DNA of 64,000 bases. Source: Niabella sp. GTDB taxonomy: Bacteria; Bacteroidota; Bacteroidia; Chitinophagales; Chitinophagaceae. Under the pieces are notes generated by a model, which saw only the letters and a program-made list of their open reading frames with translations, searched no databases and was not told the DNA's origin. A program made the translations under genes and the position numbers. Where the stretch lies: the NCBI GenBank assembly GCA_017744795.1, contig JAGIAQ010000003.1, forward strand, positions 1 through 64,000, read 5' to 3'. Position 1 is the first letter of the stretch. Every line of letters starts with the position of its first letter. Below are positions 52,275 to 62,500 of the stretch, one piece after another.

Positions 52275-53825
52275 CTATTTTTTGCGAAGATTCGGATGAG
52301 GAGGAGCCACTGTGTTGGGTCCATCTTCTCCAGGAGCAGCAGCACGGATATCTACTGTGTTGCAATCTCCACCTTCCTGGCCAGAAGAGAAGATAAATCT
52401 GTCTCCGCTGATGCCTTCTTTTTCTTGTAAGTGAGTGATCACTTTATTTACGTGATCCCAGCTCAATTGTTGTTGTTTTTTAGTAGCAGCGCAATATCCA
52501 ACTACAACTACTTTACAATTCGGATTAGCTCTTAATTTAGAAGCTACTGTAGACAGGCTAGACTGAGCATCAGCAGAAAGAGTATTTGAATTGTTTTCGA
52601 AGTGTACGCTAGGTAAAGCACCTAATAAAGTAGCACACTCAGTTGCAGGCTGAACACCACATCCTTCCGGACAAGGGCATTTACCAACACCATCAGCATT
52701 TACAGGCTGGCAGTAAGTAGGAGTAATCAGCTCTTTATCTTTACAATCAGGAACACCATCACCATCTGTATCGCGGCTAACACCATGAGTATCAACAGGG
52801 CAACCAGCAGGAGTTTGTTCTTGGTCGAATTGATCAGTTACACCATCGCCATCAGAATCAGGCAGGATGATCTCAGGAACACGACGCAGTTCGCCGTAAG
52901 CATAGTTCAATGGGTTTAACCAGTAAAGAGGCTGAACTCTTTTTGCTTTGTTACCCAGGTTGAAGTTCAGACCGATAGAAGCATAGTTCGCATAGTCCAG
53001 GCTTTTGTTAGCAACAACAGCAGGGCTATAGCCATCATACATATCAGTAAAGGGAACGATCAAACGATCTTCAATAGCCAGGTTAACCCTGTCGCTCAGT
53101 TTGAATGCAACTCCTAAACCTGCAGTAGCAGTAGGACCTACACGACCAGCGAACATTGTAGACCAACGAGCATTGGTAGTATAGTAGCTTGCGTCATAGT
53201 TATTATTGATCGCATCTCTAACTTGTTTTACTACATCTTTTTGTTGGCTGTAGCTAGTTGCGCCCGGTACATTAACTGTTGAGTTGTACTTCACTCTCCA
53301 GGTATTTACACCTACGCCAGCGATACCATACAAAGTCATACTTGTACGATCTTTGTAGAAACGGATGTTGTGGATGTTAAATAACGCCTGTAAAGAAAGT
53401 TCCTGAGCAGTTGTTTTGTAGTTGGGGTTCCAACCGCCTACGTTGTTGTAAGATTCACCTTTAGCAACACCGTAAACATACTCCAGTCTTAAAGACATTA
53501 CATGTCCCAAAGACTTACGGATGTGACCACCGAAACCAAAAGATCTTGGATCAGCAGGCATGTCACCCAATATAAGGAAAGAACCACCTTTAACACCTAA
53601 TTCCCACATATCTCTAGGTTTAGCGGGATAATCGCTGGTACCAACCATGAAATCATTATGCTGCTGCAAACGTTTGCCAGAATAATAATTAGAGTCGGTA
53701 ACAGAATAAGTACCGTACAGCGGGTGTGGCGCAGTGTACGGGTGCGTAGGGCTTACTTGAGAAAACCCTGTAGACGCAATCAGGCAGCCTAAACCTGCCA
53801 ATAATGTGTACTTTTTGCTTGTCAT
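52275..53825 (-). CDS. OmpA-family outer membrane protein with calcium-binding-type repeats
   Basis: N-terminal barrel, DSDGDGVTDQFDQE...DTDGDGVPDCKD, C-terminal OmpA domain (VHFENNSNTLSADAQSSLSTVASKLRANPNCKVVVVGYC). Confidence 0.92.
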   Translation of the reverse strand: MTSKKYTLLAGLGCLIASTGFSQVSPTHPYTAPHPLYGTYSVTDSNYYSGKRLQQHNDFMVGTSDYPAKPRDMWELGVKGGSFLILGDMPADPRSFGFGGHIRKSLGHVMSLRLEYVYGVAKGESYNNVGGWNPNYKTTAQELSLQALFNIHNIRFYKDRTSMTLYGIAGVGVNTWRVKYNSTVNVPGATSYSQQKDVVKQVRDAINNNYDASYYTTNARWSTMFAGRVGPTATAGLGVAFKLSDRVNLAIEDRLIVPFTDMYDGYSPAVVANKSLDYANYASIGLNFNLGNKAKRVQPLYWLNPLNYAYGELRRVPEIILPDSDGDGVTDQFDQEQTPAGCPVDTHGVSRDTDGDGVPDCKDKELITPTYCQPVNADGVGKCPCPEGCGVQPATECATLLGALPSVHFENNSNTLSADAQSSLSTVASKLRANPNCKVVVVGYCAATKKQQQLSWDHVNKVITHLQEKEGISGDRFIFSSGQEGGDCNTVDIRAAAPGEDGPNTVAPPHPNLRKK

Positions 53826-54011
53826 AACTAAGGATTAAGATTTAAAAACGATTTCCTAAAATGAATAGCAAATTTAAAGCCATTTCTTAAATAAACAAAT
53901 TTTTAACCAAAAAAAATAATAAATTTCCCAAATTTCAGCAGGTGCTTTGTATTAAAAATGAGTACTTTAATCGTTGCAAAATGCTAGATTTGCCCCTAAT
54001 TTTAATTTGTA

Positions 54012-54974
54012 ATGCAGTTACCCACCGCCCTGATACAGGTAGAATTAGAGAACTTTGAGGAGCGCTTTAAAAAGGCCGTTAAAAGCAATACCCCCCTGCT
54101 GGACCGTATTATGCGCTATATCGTTAAACGCAAGGGTAAACAATTGCGGCCCATGTTTGTTTTTCTTTCGGCTAAACTCTTTGGCCCTACCACAGAAGCC
54201 ACTTACCGCGCTGCCTCGCTGGTTGAAATTCTGCATACCGGCTCCCTGGTGCACGACGATGTGGTGGATGATTCCTATGAAAGGAGAGGCTTTTTCTCTA
54301 CTTATGCTCTTTGGAAAAATAAAGCCTCCGTGCTGGTGGGCGACTACCTGTTTGCCACCGGCCTGCTGCTTTCACTGGAACACGGCGATTACAGGATGCT
54401 GAAGATCATGTCCGACGCCATCCAGAAAATGGCGGAAGGAGAACTGTTGCAGCTGGAAAAAGCACGCTCCCTGAACCTGGAAGAATCGATCTATTATGAT
54501 ATTATAAAGAACAAAACGGCATCACTCCTGGCTTCTGCCTGCAGTGCGGGCGCATGGTCGGTTACAGAAGATGAAGCGGCAACAGAAAAAGCAAGACTTT
54601 TTGGCGAAAAAACGGGGATCGCCTTTCAGATCAAAGACGACCTGTTTGATTATGCCAGCGAAGATGTGGGTAAACCCACCGGAAATGATATCAAGGAGAA
54701 AAAAATGACCCTGCCGCTGATCTATACCTTAAATAATGTTGATAAAGCTGCCCGGCAAAAGATCATTAGTATTGTGAAGAACAATAACAACGACCGTGCA
54801 AAGGTACAGTGGGTGCTGGACGCGGTAAAAGACGCCGGCGGCATTAGTTATGCTATTGAAAAAATGTATACCTTTAAGCAAGAGGCCCTGGATATACTGG
54901 ATACTTGTCCCGATAATGAATACAAAGACGGACTGATTGATCTGGTGAATTATGTAACCGAAAGAAAATACTAA
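54012..54974 (+). CDS. Polyprenyl synthetase
   Basis: GKQLRPMFVFLSAKLFG, LVHDDVVDDSYERRG, FQIKDDLFDY motifs. Confidence 0.95.
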   Translation: MQLPTALIQVELENFEERFKKAVKSNTPLLDRIMRYIVKRKGKQLRPMFVFLSAKLFGPTTEATYRAASLVEILHTGSLVHDDVVDDSYERRGFFSTYALWKNKASVLVGDYLFATGLLLSLEHGDYRMLKIMSDAIQKMAEGELLQLEKARSLNLEESIYYDIIKNKTASLLASACSAGAWSVTEDEAATEKARLFGEKTGIAFQIKDDLFDYASEDVGKPTGNDIKEKKMTLPLIYTLNNVDKAARQKIISIVKNNNNDRAKVQWVLDAVKDAGGISYAIEKMYTFKQEALDILDTCPDNEYKDGLIDLVNYVTERKY

Positions 54975-54976
54975 CC

Positions 54977-56674
54977 TTGGAAAAAAGATGGACCCTTGCG
55001 CCGGCGGATGAAACGGCCGTACAACCGCTTCGTGACGCATTAAAAATACACCCGGTTCTTTGCCGCTTGCTGGTGCAGCGGGACATTACCACCTTCAGCG
55101 AAGCGAAATCGTTTTTCAGACCCCAATTACAGGATCTCCACAGCCCCTGGCTGATGAAGGATATGGACAAAGCCGTAACCCGTATCGTAAAAGCTTTTGA
55201 CTCCCATGAAAAAATACTGGTTTTTGGCGATTACGATGTGGATGGAACCACCGCTGTATCGGTGATGTACCGGTTTTTAAAGACCCAAACGCAACAATTG
55301 GATTTTTATATCCCCCATCGCTATAAAGAAGGATATGGCATTAGCAAAGCGGGGATTGACTTTGCCAAAGAAAATGGGTTTACGCTGGTGGTGGCGCTGG
55401 ATTGCGGCATCAAGTCCGTCGATCTGATTGCATACGCCAATTCCCTGGATATTGATTTTATCATTTGTGATCATCATTTGCCTGATGAAACCATTCCGGA
55501 TGCCGTGGCTGTTTTAAATCCCAAACAAAAAGATTGCCCCTACCCTTACAAAGAGCTTTGCGGCTGTGGTGTTGGATTTAAGCTGATCACAGCTCTTGTC
55601 GAAAAACTAGGGCTGCCTCAAAATTTTTCGCATCAATATCTTGACCTGGTAGCTACCGCCATTGCTGCGGACATTGTTCCCATTACGGGCGAAAACCGCA
55701 TCCTTGCCTTTCACGGGCTGGAGGTGGCCAATAAAGAACCCAATCCCGGAATAAAAGCGCTTGCTTTTTTAAGCGGAGCCAAACTGCCGTTACATATACA
55801 TAACCTTGTTTTTATGATTGCGCCGCGGGTGAATGCCGCCGGCCGCATGGACGATGCGCGAAAAGCCGTGCAACTGTTTATTGCTGAAACCTATGAGAAG
55901 GCATTAACCTTTGCTGAATTGCTGCACAGCGATAACAGCGACCGCAAAGAAGCCGACTCCAGTATTACTGAAGAAGCGCTCGAAATTATTGCCCAAAATG
56001 CATCCTGGGCCTCAAGAAAATCTACCGTAGTATACCAGCCGCATTGGCATAAAGGTGTGGTGGGCATTGTAGCCTCCCGGCTGATTGAACATCATTACCG
56101 CCCTACTGTTGTGCTGACGGAAAGCGGCACTTATGCCGCGGGCAGTGCCCGCAGTGTCACGGGCTTTAATCTTTATGAAGCGATCCATGCCTGCAGGGAA
56201 TATTTAATTGGCTACGGCGGCCATTTTGCCGCCGCCGGACTTACCCTTAGCAAAGACAATATTGAAGCCTTCCGTGAAAAGTTTGAAGAAGTGGTTTCCC
56301 GAAGCATTTCAGACCAGCAATTGACACCAGAGCTACGGATCGATGCCGAAATTAAATTTGCCGACATCAGCACCGCTTTTTATAATATCGTCAAACAAAT
56401 GGAGCCCTTCGGCCCGGAAAACATGACGCCTGTTTTTATAGCCCGAAGCGTTAAAGACGCCGGAAGCAGGGTGGTGAAGGAGAAACACCTCCGCTTTGTA
56501 GTACAACAGGAGGGAGTATCATTTACGGGCATTGGCTTTAACCTGGCCGATAAACTGCCCATAATTGAAAGTGGATGCCCCTTTGACATCGCATTTAAAA
56601 TTGACGAGAACGAATGGCAGGGGCAGAAAAGCCTGCAATTGCGGGTGGAGGATATAAGGGTTGCTGAGATCTAA
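54977..56674 (+). CDS. recJ: Single-stranded-DNA-specific exonuclease RecJ
   Basis: ILVFGDYDVDGTTAVSVMYRFL, ICDHHLPDE, LCGCGVGFKLITAL, GYGGHFAAAGLTL. Confidence 0.97.
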   Translation: MEKRWTLAPADETAVQPLRDALKIHPVLCRLLVQRDITTFSEAKSFFRPQLQDLHSPWLMKDMDKAVTRIVKAFDSHEKILVFGDYDVDGTTAVSVMYRFLKTQTQQLDFYIPHRYKEGYGISKAGIDFAKENGFTLVVALDCGIKSVDLIAYANSLDIDFIICDHHLPDETIPDAVAVLNPKQKDCPYPYKELCGCGVGFKLITALVEKLGLPQNFSHQYLDLVATAIAADIVPITGENRILAFHGLEVANKEPNPGIKALAFLSGAKLPLHIHNLVFMIAPRVNAAGRMDDARKAVQLFIAETYEKALTFAELLHSDNSDRKEADSSITEEALEIIAQNASWASRKSTVVYQPHWHKGVVGIVASRLIEHHYRPTVVLTESGTYAAGSARSVTGFNLYEAIHACREYLIGYGGHFAAAGLTLSKDNIEAFREKFEEVVSRSISDQQLTPELRIDAEIKFADISTAFYNIVKQMEPFGPENMTPVFIARSVKDAGSRVVKEKHLRFVVQQEGVSFTGIGFNLADKLPIIESGCPFDIAFKIDENEWQGQKSLQLRVEDIRVAEI

Positions 56675-57021
56675 ATTAAAACTACTTTTAATCGCCACGG
56701 GCGATAGAATAGAGCTTCGAGACTACAAGTCTCGAAGAGCGTCTTGAAGAGCTTCGGCCTCGCCGGGAAAGATGTAATAATTTGATTTTCAGCCTATTTT
56801 AATATTAGAACTGCTATGGCTCTAATAAATAGCTGAAGGGCTGCCCGATGCGGAGGGTTTAGCGGCCCCCGCCTCAGCGGGGGATGCCGGAGCCCGCAGC
56901 AGCGGGAACCGGGCCGGGATATGCACTATAGCTGAGAGCCCCAAAAAGTCAAAAGTTGACAAGTTTAAAAGTTGACAAGGCCCGCCAGCTCATTACCCTG
57001 TCAACTTTTCAACAAAAAGCC

Positions 57022-57029
57022 TATCTTTG
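57022..57029 (+). promoter_or_regulatory. Putative rpsF promoter -7 element (TATCTTTG)
   Basis: TAnnTTTG match about 60 nt upstream of rpsF. Confidence 0.55.
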
Positions 57030-57087
57030 CAGCCCCTTAGGAATCCCTGGGGGTTAATTATTTTATTTTTTAAAAACAATTTGGGTA

Positions 57088-57444
57088 ATGAACAATTATG
57101 AATTGATGGTGATTTTTACCCCGGTTTTAAGCGAAGATGAGTTTAAAGCTGCTCAGAAGAAATTTGCCGGTCTGGTAACTGAAGCAGGTGGCTCTATCGT
57201 GCACGAAAACCCATGGGGACTAAAATCACTGGCGTACCCTATCCAGAAAAAAACCACTGGTTTATACTGGGTATTGGAATACACTGCGCCATCCGACTTC
57301 AATGAGAAGCTGAAGATCCAGCTTCTGCGTGATGAAGCTGTGCTTCGTCATCTCTGCACTAAACTCGATAAATTCGCCGTTGAGTATAATGCAAAAAAGA
57401 ATAGTGGCGTTAAAACAGGAACCGAAAAAGCAGTGGAGGCTTAA
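57088..57444 (+). CDS. rpsF: 30S ribosomal protein S6
   Basis: MNNYELMVIFTPVLSEDEFKAAQKKF; upstream of rpsR and rplI. Confidence 0.97.
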   Translation: MNNYELMVIFTPVLSEDEFKAAQKKFAGLVTEAGGSIVHENPWGLKSLAYPIQKKTTGLYWVLEYTAPSDFNEKLKIQLLRDEAVLRHLCTKLDKFAVEYNAKKNSGVKTGTEKAVEA

Positions 57445-57447
57445 TTT

Positions 57448-57711
57448 ATGGCAAAGAATGAAATTAAATATCTGACCGCCATTAAAACCGACAAGCGTGT
57501 TAAGAAGTTTTGTCGCTTTAAAAAATATGGCATCCGCTATGTAGACTACAAAGACGTGGAGTTCCTGAAAAAATTCCTGAATGAGCAGGGTAAATTATTG
57601 CCCCGTCGCTTAACCGGGAACAGCCTGAAATTTCAGCGTCGTGTTTCTGATGCAGTTAAAAAAGCCCGTCAAATGGCTTTGCTGCCTTACGTAGCAGATC
57701 TTTTGAAATAA
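57448..57711 (+). CDS. rpsR: 30S ribosomal protein S18
   Basis: [63 protein letters not shown]. Confidence 0.98.
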   Translation: MAKNEIKYLTAIKTDKRVKKFCRFKKYGIRYVDYKDVEFLKKFLNEQGKLLPRRLTGNSLKFQRRVSDAVKKARQMALLPYVADLLK

Positions 57712-57719
57712 GCAATTGT

Positions 57720-57785
57720 GAATAGTGAATAGTCAATGGTGAGTCATTTCAGTTATTGATTATTCACTATTGACCATTCACTATT
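57720..57785. repeat. Inverted repeat of the 'tcactattgaccattcac' family between rpsR and rplI
   Basis: Arms gaatagtgaatagtcaatggtgag and gattattcactattgaccattcactat. Confidence 0.8.
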
Positions 57786-57862
57786 AGTAACCCTCCCTAA
57801 TGGCGCTGCGGCGCCAGACAGTTACAATCACCGATTGGGCTCCGGGAACTAAAAAAACAACA

Positions 57863-58309
57863 ATGGAAGTAATTTTAATTCAGTATGTAGATAACCTGGG
57901 CGCTGCCAACGAGGTAGTAAACGTAAAAAACGGATATGCCCGGAACTACCTGATCCCCCGCAAATTAGCGGTAGAAAACAATGGCAGCAACAAAAAGCAG
58001 CTGGAAGAGCGCTTAAAGCAGGCCCGGAAGAAAGAAGCGGCAATGCTGGCTGAGATCAACAGCGTAATAGCCAAGCTGAAAGAAGGTCCTTTAAAGCTGG
58101 GCGCGAAAACAGGAACCAGCGGCAAAATCTTTGGTAGCGTAACCACCCTGCAGTTAAGCCGGGCGATCCGCGAACAAAAAGGATATGAAATTGATCGTAA
58201 AAAGATCCATATTGCCGACGATATCAAAGAATTAGGTACGTATAAAGCCACTATCGATTTCGGTAACGGCCATGCGACCGAGGTTGATTTTGATGTAGTT
58301 GCAGAATAA
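57863..58309 (+). CDS. rplI: 50S ribosomal protein L9
   Basis: MEVILIQYVDNLGAANEVVNVKNGYARNYLIPRKLA; start corrected to 57863. Confidence 0.98.
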   Translation: MEVILIQYVDNLGAANEVVNVKNGYARNYLIPRKLAVENNGSNKKQLEERLKQARKKEAAMLAEINSVIAKLKEGPLKLGAKTGTSGKIFGSVTTLQLSRAIREQKGYEIDRKKIHIADDIKELGTYKATIDFGNGHATEVDFDVVAE

Positions 58310-58327
58310 TCCGCTTTTGAAGTTTTT

Positions 58328-58357
58328 AAAAACACACCTCCCCGGTGTGTTTTTTTT
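58328..58357 (+). terminator. Rho-independent terminator after rplI
   Basis: AACACACC-tccc-GGTGTGTT followed by T-run. Confidence 0.88.
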
Positions 58358-58514
58358 GTTATTTTCTTAAAAAAAATGTGCTTCATCATAATTTGCACTA
58401 TATTTGATATAGAATTATGGTGTTCTATCAGTAAAAAAGTTTCTGAATATTTTAAATGTTCATTGCGTTTGGTACTGTTTTAGCACTCTCTTTATTTTCA
58501 AAAAATTCAAAAAA

Positions 58515-58850
58515 ATGAACATTTACGTAGGAAACCTTAGCTGGAACCTGAAAGACCAGGATTTACAAAACCTGTTTGCTCCTTATGGAGAAGTAACATC
58601 AGCAAAAATTGTATCAGACAAATTCACTAACCGCAGCAAAGGATTCGGTTTTGTTGAAATGGCTACTGATGAAGAAGCAAAAGCAGCTATTGAAGCATTA
58701 AACGGCACTGAAGTTGACGGAAGAAATATAGTTGTAAACGAAAGCCGTCCAAAAGAAGGCGGTAACAGCGGCGGCGGCGGCTACAAGAAAAGAAGCAGCA
58801 GCGGCGGCGGTTACAAAGGCGGTGGCGGTGGCTACCGTGATCGTTATTAA
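58515..58850 (+). CDS. RRM-domain RNA-binding protein with Gly-rich tail
   Basis: MNIYVGNLSWNLKDQDLQNLFAPYGEV, RSKGFGFVEM (RNP2/RNP1), GGGGYKKRSSSGGGYKGGGGGYRDRY tail. Confidence 0.95.
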   Translation: MNIYVGNLSWNLKDQDLQNLFAPYGEVTSAKIVSDKFTNRSKGFGFVEMATDEEAKAAIEALNGTEVDGRNIVVNESRPKEGGNSGGGGYKKRSSSGGGYKGGGGGYRDRY

Positions 58851-58876
58851 TTCAGCTACGTTTTTCTGAACGCATT

Positions 58877-58908
58877 AAAGCTCCTTTTTTAAAGGAGCTT
58901 TTTTTGCT
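58877..58908 (+). terminator. Rho-independent terminator after the RRM gene
   Basis: aaagctcctttttt-aaaggagctttttttg. Confidence 0.85.
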
Positions 58909-58984
58909 GCGGGTAATTGAATACGTTAAAATGCAAACCTGTTTTTTTAAAAAGGGGTAAATTTATTGTTCTAAAACGGATTTT

Positions 58985-59209
58985 ATGAAACAACCCAGCA
59001 ACAGTTTGCGCATGCTCGCAGTCATTGTCTTTCTGGCCATCTTCTTTACGTCCTGTTTGCCTCCCCGCCACCGGCCGCGCCGGCCCAGAAGACCTTTTAC
59101 CCAAATACAGGTACCGCAACAGCGGGAGAATAGCTTTCAGGCATTTGTTATTTTGGATGACAGGAAAAGCCACAGAAGCACAGAAAACACTGATTTTTCG
59201 GGATATTGA
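58985..59209 (+). CDS. Small putative lipoprotein (74 aa)
   Basis: Hydrophobic N-terminus ending FFTSC (lipobox-like), Pro/Arg-rich segment after the Cys. Confidence 0.5.
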   Translation: MKQPSNSLRMLAVIVFLAIFFTSCLPPRHRPRRPRRPFTQIQVPQQRENSFQAFVILDDRKSHRSTENTDFSGY

Positions 59210-59574
59210 TGCGCTTTCCCGCAAGTTGGTTAGTCGTTTCACGGCTCACGTTTGAACACGGCCCGGCGATCATTTTCCTAATAGGGATATACCTACGGCA
59301 CACCAAATAACCTAGAGCCACTACCGGCCTGCCAATGGGCTGTTCCGATGGAACAAAACAAACGAAGCGGTAAGCCTTTGGCGATCAAAAACAAAATCTT
59401 TCCGTCTTCCCGCATTCCCGGCTAATGACTAGCACGCGGCGGTACAAAATAAAGAATGGCGGCACTGGGCCACCATTCTGGTTATTCTAAGGTTAATGGT
59501 TGCTACCGAAAGCAATCTGTTTATGAGAATTTATTCATGATCCCCTTCAAAGGCTTTAGATGAGCCTGATTCGA

Positions 59575-62500
59575 TTATCTCTTAGATCTCCGTTTTCTAA
59601 TCCACTTGAAAAAGCCTCCTATATAGTAGATAAACAATAATATGAGAAAGGGTATCACTAATACAGCCGCAACCTGCATCATCTTTTTGTTAAAGCCATA
59701 AAATTTCTGAAGTGGCTTTAACATGGTAGTTATGGTGGCCAAATAGGCGAAAATCAATGTAAACGGAGGGATCCCCAGAAAAGAAATCCACTTCCCTCCA
59801 TATTGTTTCCGCATCGGGCGTTTCAGTCGCTCTGCGATCAGGTACATGCTCGGCACCATCACCAGGGTCATGAAGAACGCAAAGGCCAAACCAAAGATGA
59901 TCGTCCAGGACAGCGGCTTCCAGAACATCACATTATCGCCTCCAAAGAAGATCTTCGGATTCAGTTCAGAGAACATGGTTACAAAGTTGATATTAAACCC
60001 TACTGCCAAAGGGATCAGTGCCATAATGGCCGCCATAGCCGTTAACAATACCGGGATGATCCGCGTTTTACCCGCCTGTATCACGGCTTCCCGGGTTCTT
60101 AATCCGCGGGCCCGCAATTCATCGGCAAATTCAATTACGAGGATCCCGTTCTTGATCACGATACCGGCCAATCCGAGGATACCTACACCCGTCATTACCA
60201 CTGAAACCGCCATTCCGGTGAACGTAAAGCCCAACAACACCCCAATGATGCTAAATATGATCTCAGTAAGGATGATGACCGATTTGCTCATGGAGTTAAA
60301 CTGGGCCACAAGGATCAATAAGATCAGCCCCAGGGCGATCAGCAAGGCATTCCCAAGGAAAGCACCTGTTTCTGCCTGTTGCGCGCCTTCACCGGTTTGT
60401 TTGATGGTTACATCTTCCCCTGTTGGGTGAAAATTATCGATAGCCGATTTAATCTGCGCATTTACGGCTGTAGGCGTGTATCCTTCCGATTCCAGAACGT
60501 TACTGCGCAGGGTGATCATCCGTTTCTGGTTCTTACGCTGTACACTTCCCAGGGTGTTGGTATAATCCACATCCACCACAGAACTGATCGGAACGCTTTT
60601 TACCTTACCTGTGGCCATATCGCGGAACACTACGTTCATGTTCAACAGGTCCGTCAGGTTCTTTCTTTGCAGCTCTGTATTACGCACATAGATCTTATAT
60701 TCATCCTTCCCGTTCTTTATTTTGCTGGCCTCATTTCCAAACAATGCGGTCCGTATCTGCATCCCGATCTGATAAGAGGAAACGCCCTCGCTCAAAGCCC
60801 GTTCGCGGTTCACTTTCAGCGTCACTTCCGGACTGGTGAGGTCCACATCCATTTTCAATTCTTCTACCCCGGGTATTTGCAAACTATCCAGGTAGTTTTT
60901 CAGATTTACCGCCGTGGGGATCAGGTTATCGAATTGCTCGCTGGCCACTTCAATATTGATCGGCGGGTCGGTAGGCGGACCATTCTTTTCCTGTTCCACC
61001 GATATTTCTGCACCGGGAATATTTTTTATTGCCTGGCGCACTTTTGTCAGGTATTGTGCCGTACCCACCCCATGCCGTTTTTCAAACTCCACAAACGATA
61101 CCTGTATACGACCGAGGTTGCTGCGCGTGCTGCGGTCACCACTGTTGGGATCAGCAGCTCCAACGGCCACGTTGGCAATAACACTTTCCACCACCGGGTT
61201 CTTTTTGCCTTTTAACGGATCCTGATCCAGCGCCTGATTTACTTTGGTTTCCAGGGTGCGGGTAACTGAATCCGTATATTTTACATCGGTTCCACTAGGC
61301 AATTTCAGGTACACATAAATAAAATTGGGATCCGAGGATGGGAAGAAGACGACTTTGGTTCTTCCAGCGCCTGCCGAGGCTCCAAAGAGCATTAAGGAAA
61401 AGATCAGCAATCCGAAGGCGCTCAATAAAAGCCACACCGGCCGCCAGCCTTTCAAGGCCCAGCGCAGCAGGGTTTCATAGTGACCCATGATCCAGGGCAG
61501 GGCCCGGTTCTGGAAATTATGGATCCAGTCCTCAATAAAATAGGTGTATAAAACAGTAAGCAACGCCAAAAACAAGGTAAGGTTCCCTAAAAAGAAGGCC
61601 GTGCTTCCTTTTTGAAAAAATGCTAATCCGATCAAATCAAAGAAAATACCGATGATCACCATGATCACAAAGGGGCGGGAACGGAATACATCCGATTTCT
61701 TTTTGTGTTCCGGATTGTCTGCATGATTCATAAAATCTACCGCAAACACCGGGTTCATTAAAAACGCAACGATCAGGGATGCCGCTAATGTGAAGATCAA
61801 CATCAACGGCAGGTAGATCATAAACTTACCAATGATCCCCGGCCAGAATAATAGCGGAAAGAAGGGCGCCAATGTGGTTAAGGTACCGGCCAATACCGGA
61901 ACAAATACTTCACCCGCTGCCGCCATAGCCGAACGCTGTGCATTGAGTTTCCCCTTTGCCTCTGTAAAGATGCGGTGGGTGTTCTCAATTACCACGATGG
62001 CGTCATCCACAATGATCCCCAGGCCGAACAATAAGGCGAATAGCACCATAAAATTCAGCGTGATATGGCCCCCGATAAACAATTCGCCCAGGGGAAGGAA
62101 TACAAAAGCCACGAACATACTCAGCGGTACACTCAATGCCACAAAGAAGGCATTGGTTACACCCATAAAGAACATCAGGATGATTAATACCAGTACAAAA
62201 CCGATAACGATGGAGTTCACCAGGTCATTAAAAGAGGTCTTTGTGGTAATACTCTGGTCTCCGGTAACCGTTACATTCAAATTTTGTGGGAACACGGTCT
62301 TTTTCATATCCTCGCTGATGGCCTTAACGGCATCAACGGTTTCAATGAGGTTCTCCCCGCTTCGCTTGATGATATTTAAGGTCAACACCGTTTTACCATC
62401 CAGCCGCGCGTAACTGTCTGTTTCTTTAATGGTATCAATAATGGTGGCAATATTTTTCAGGTATATAGGATTGCCGGTATTGTTGCGAACAATCACCTGA

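Noticed and set aside
58889-59242. 117-aa minus-strand ORF
   Set aside because: It overlaps the RRM-gene terminator and opposes the more plausible small lipoprotein ORF; no domain.
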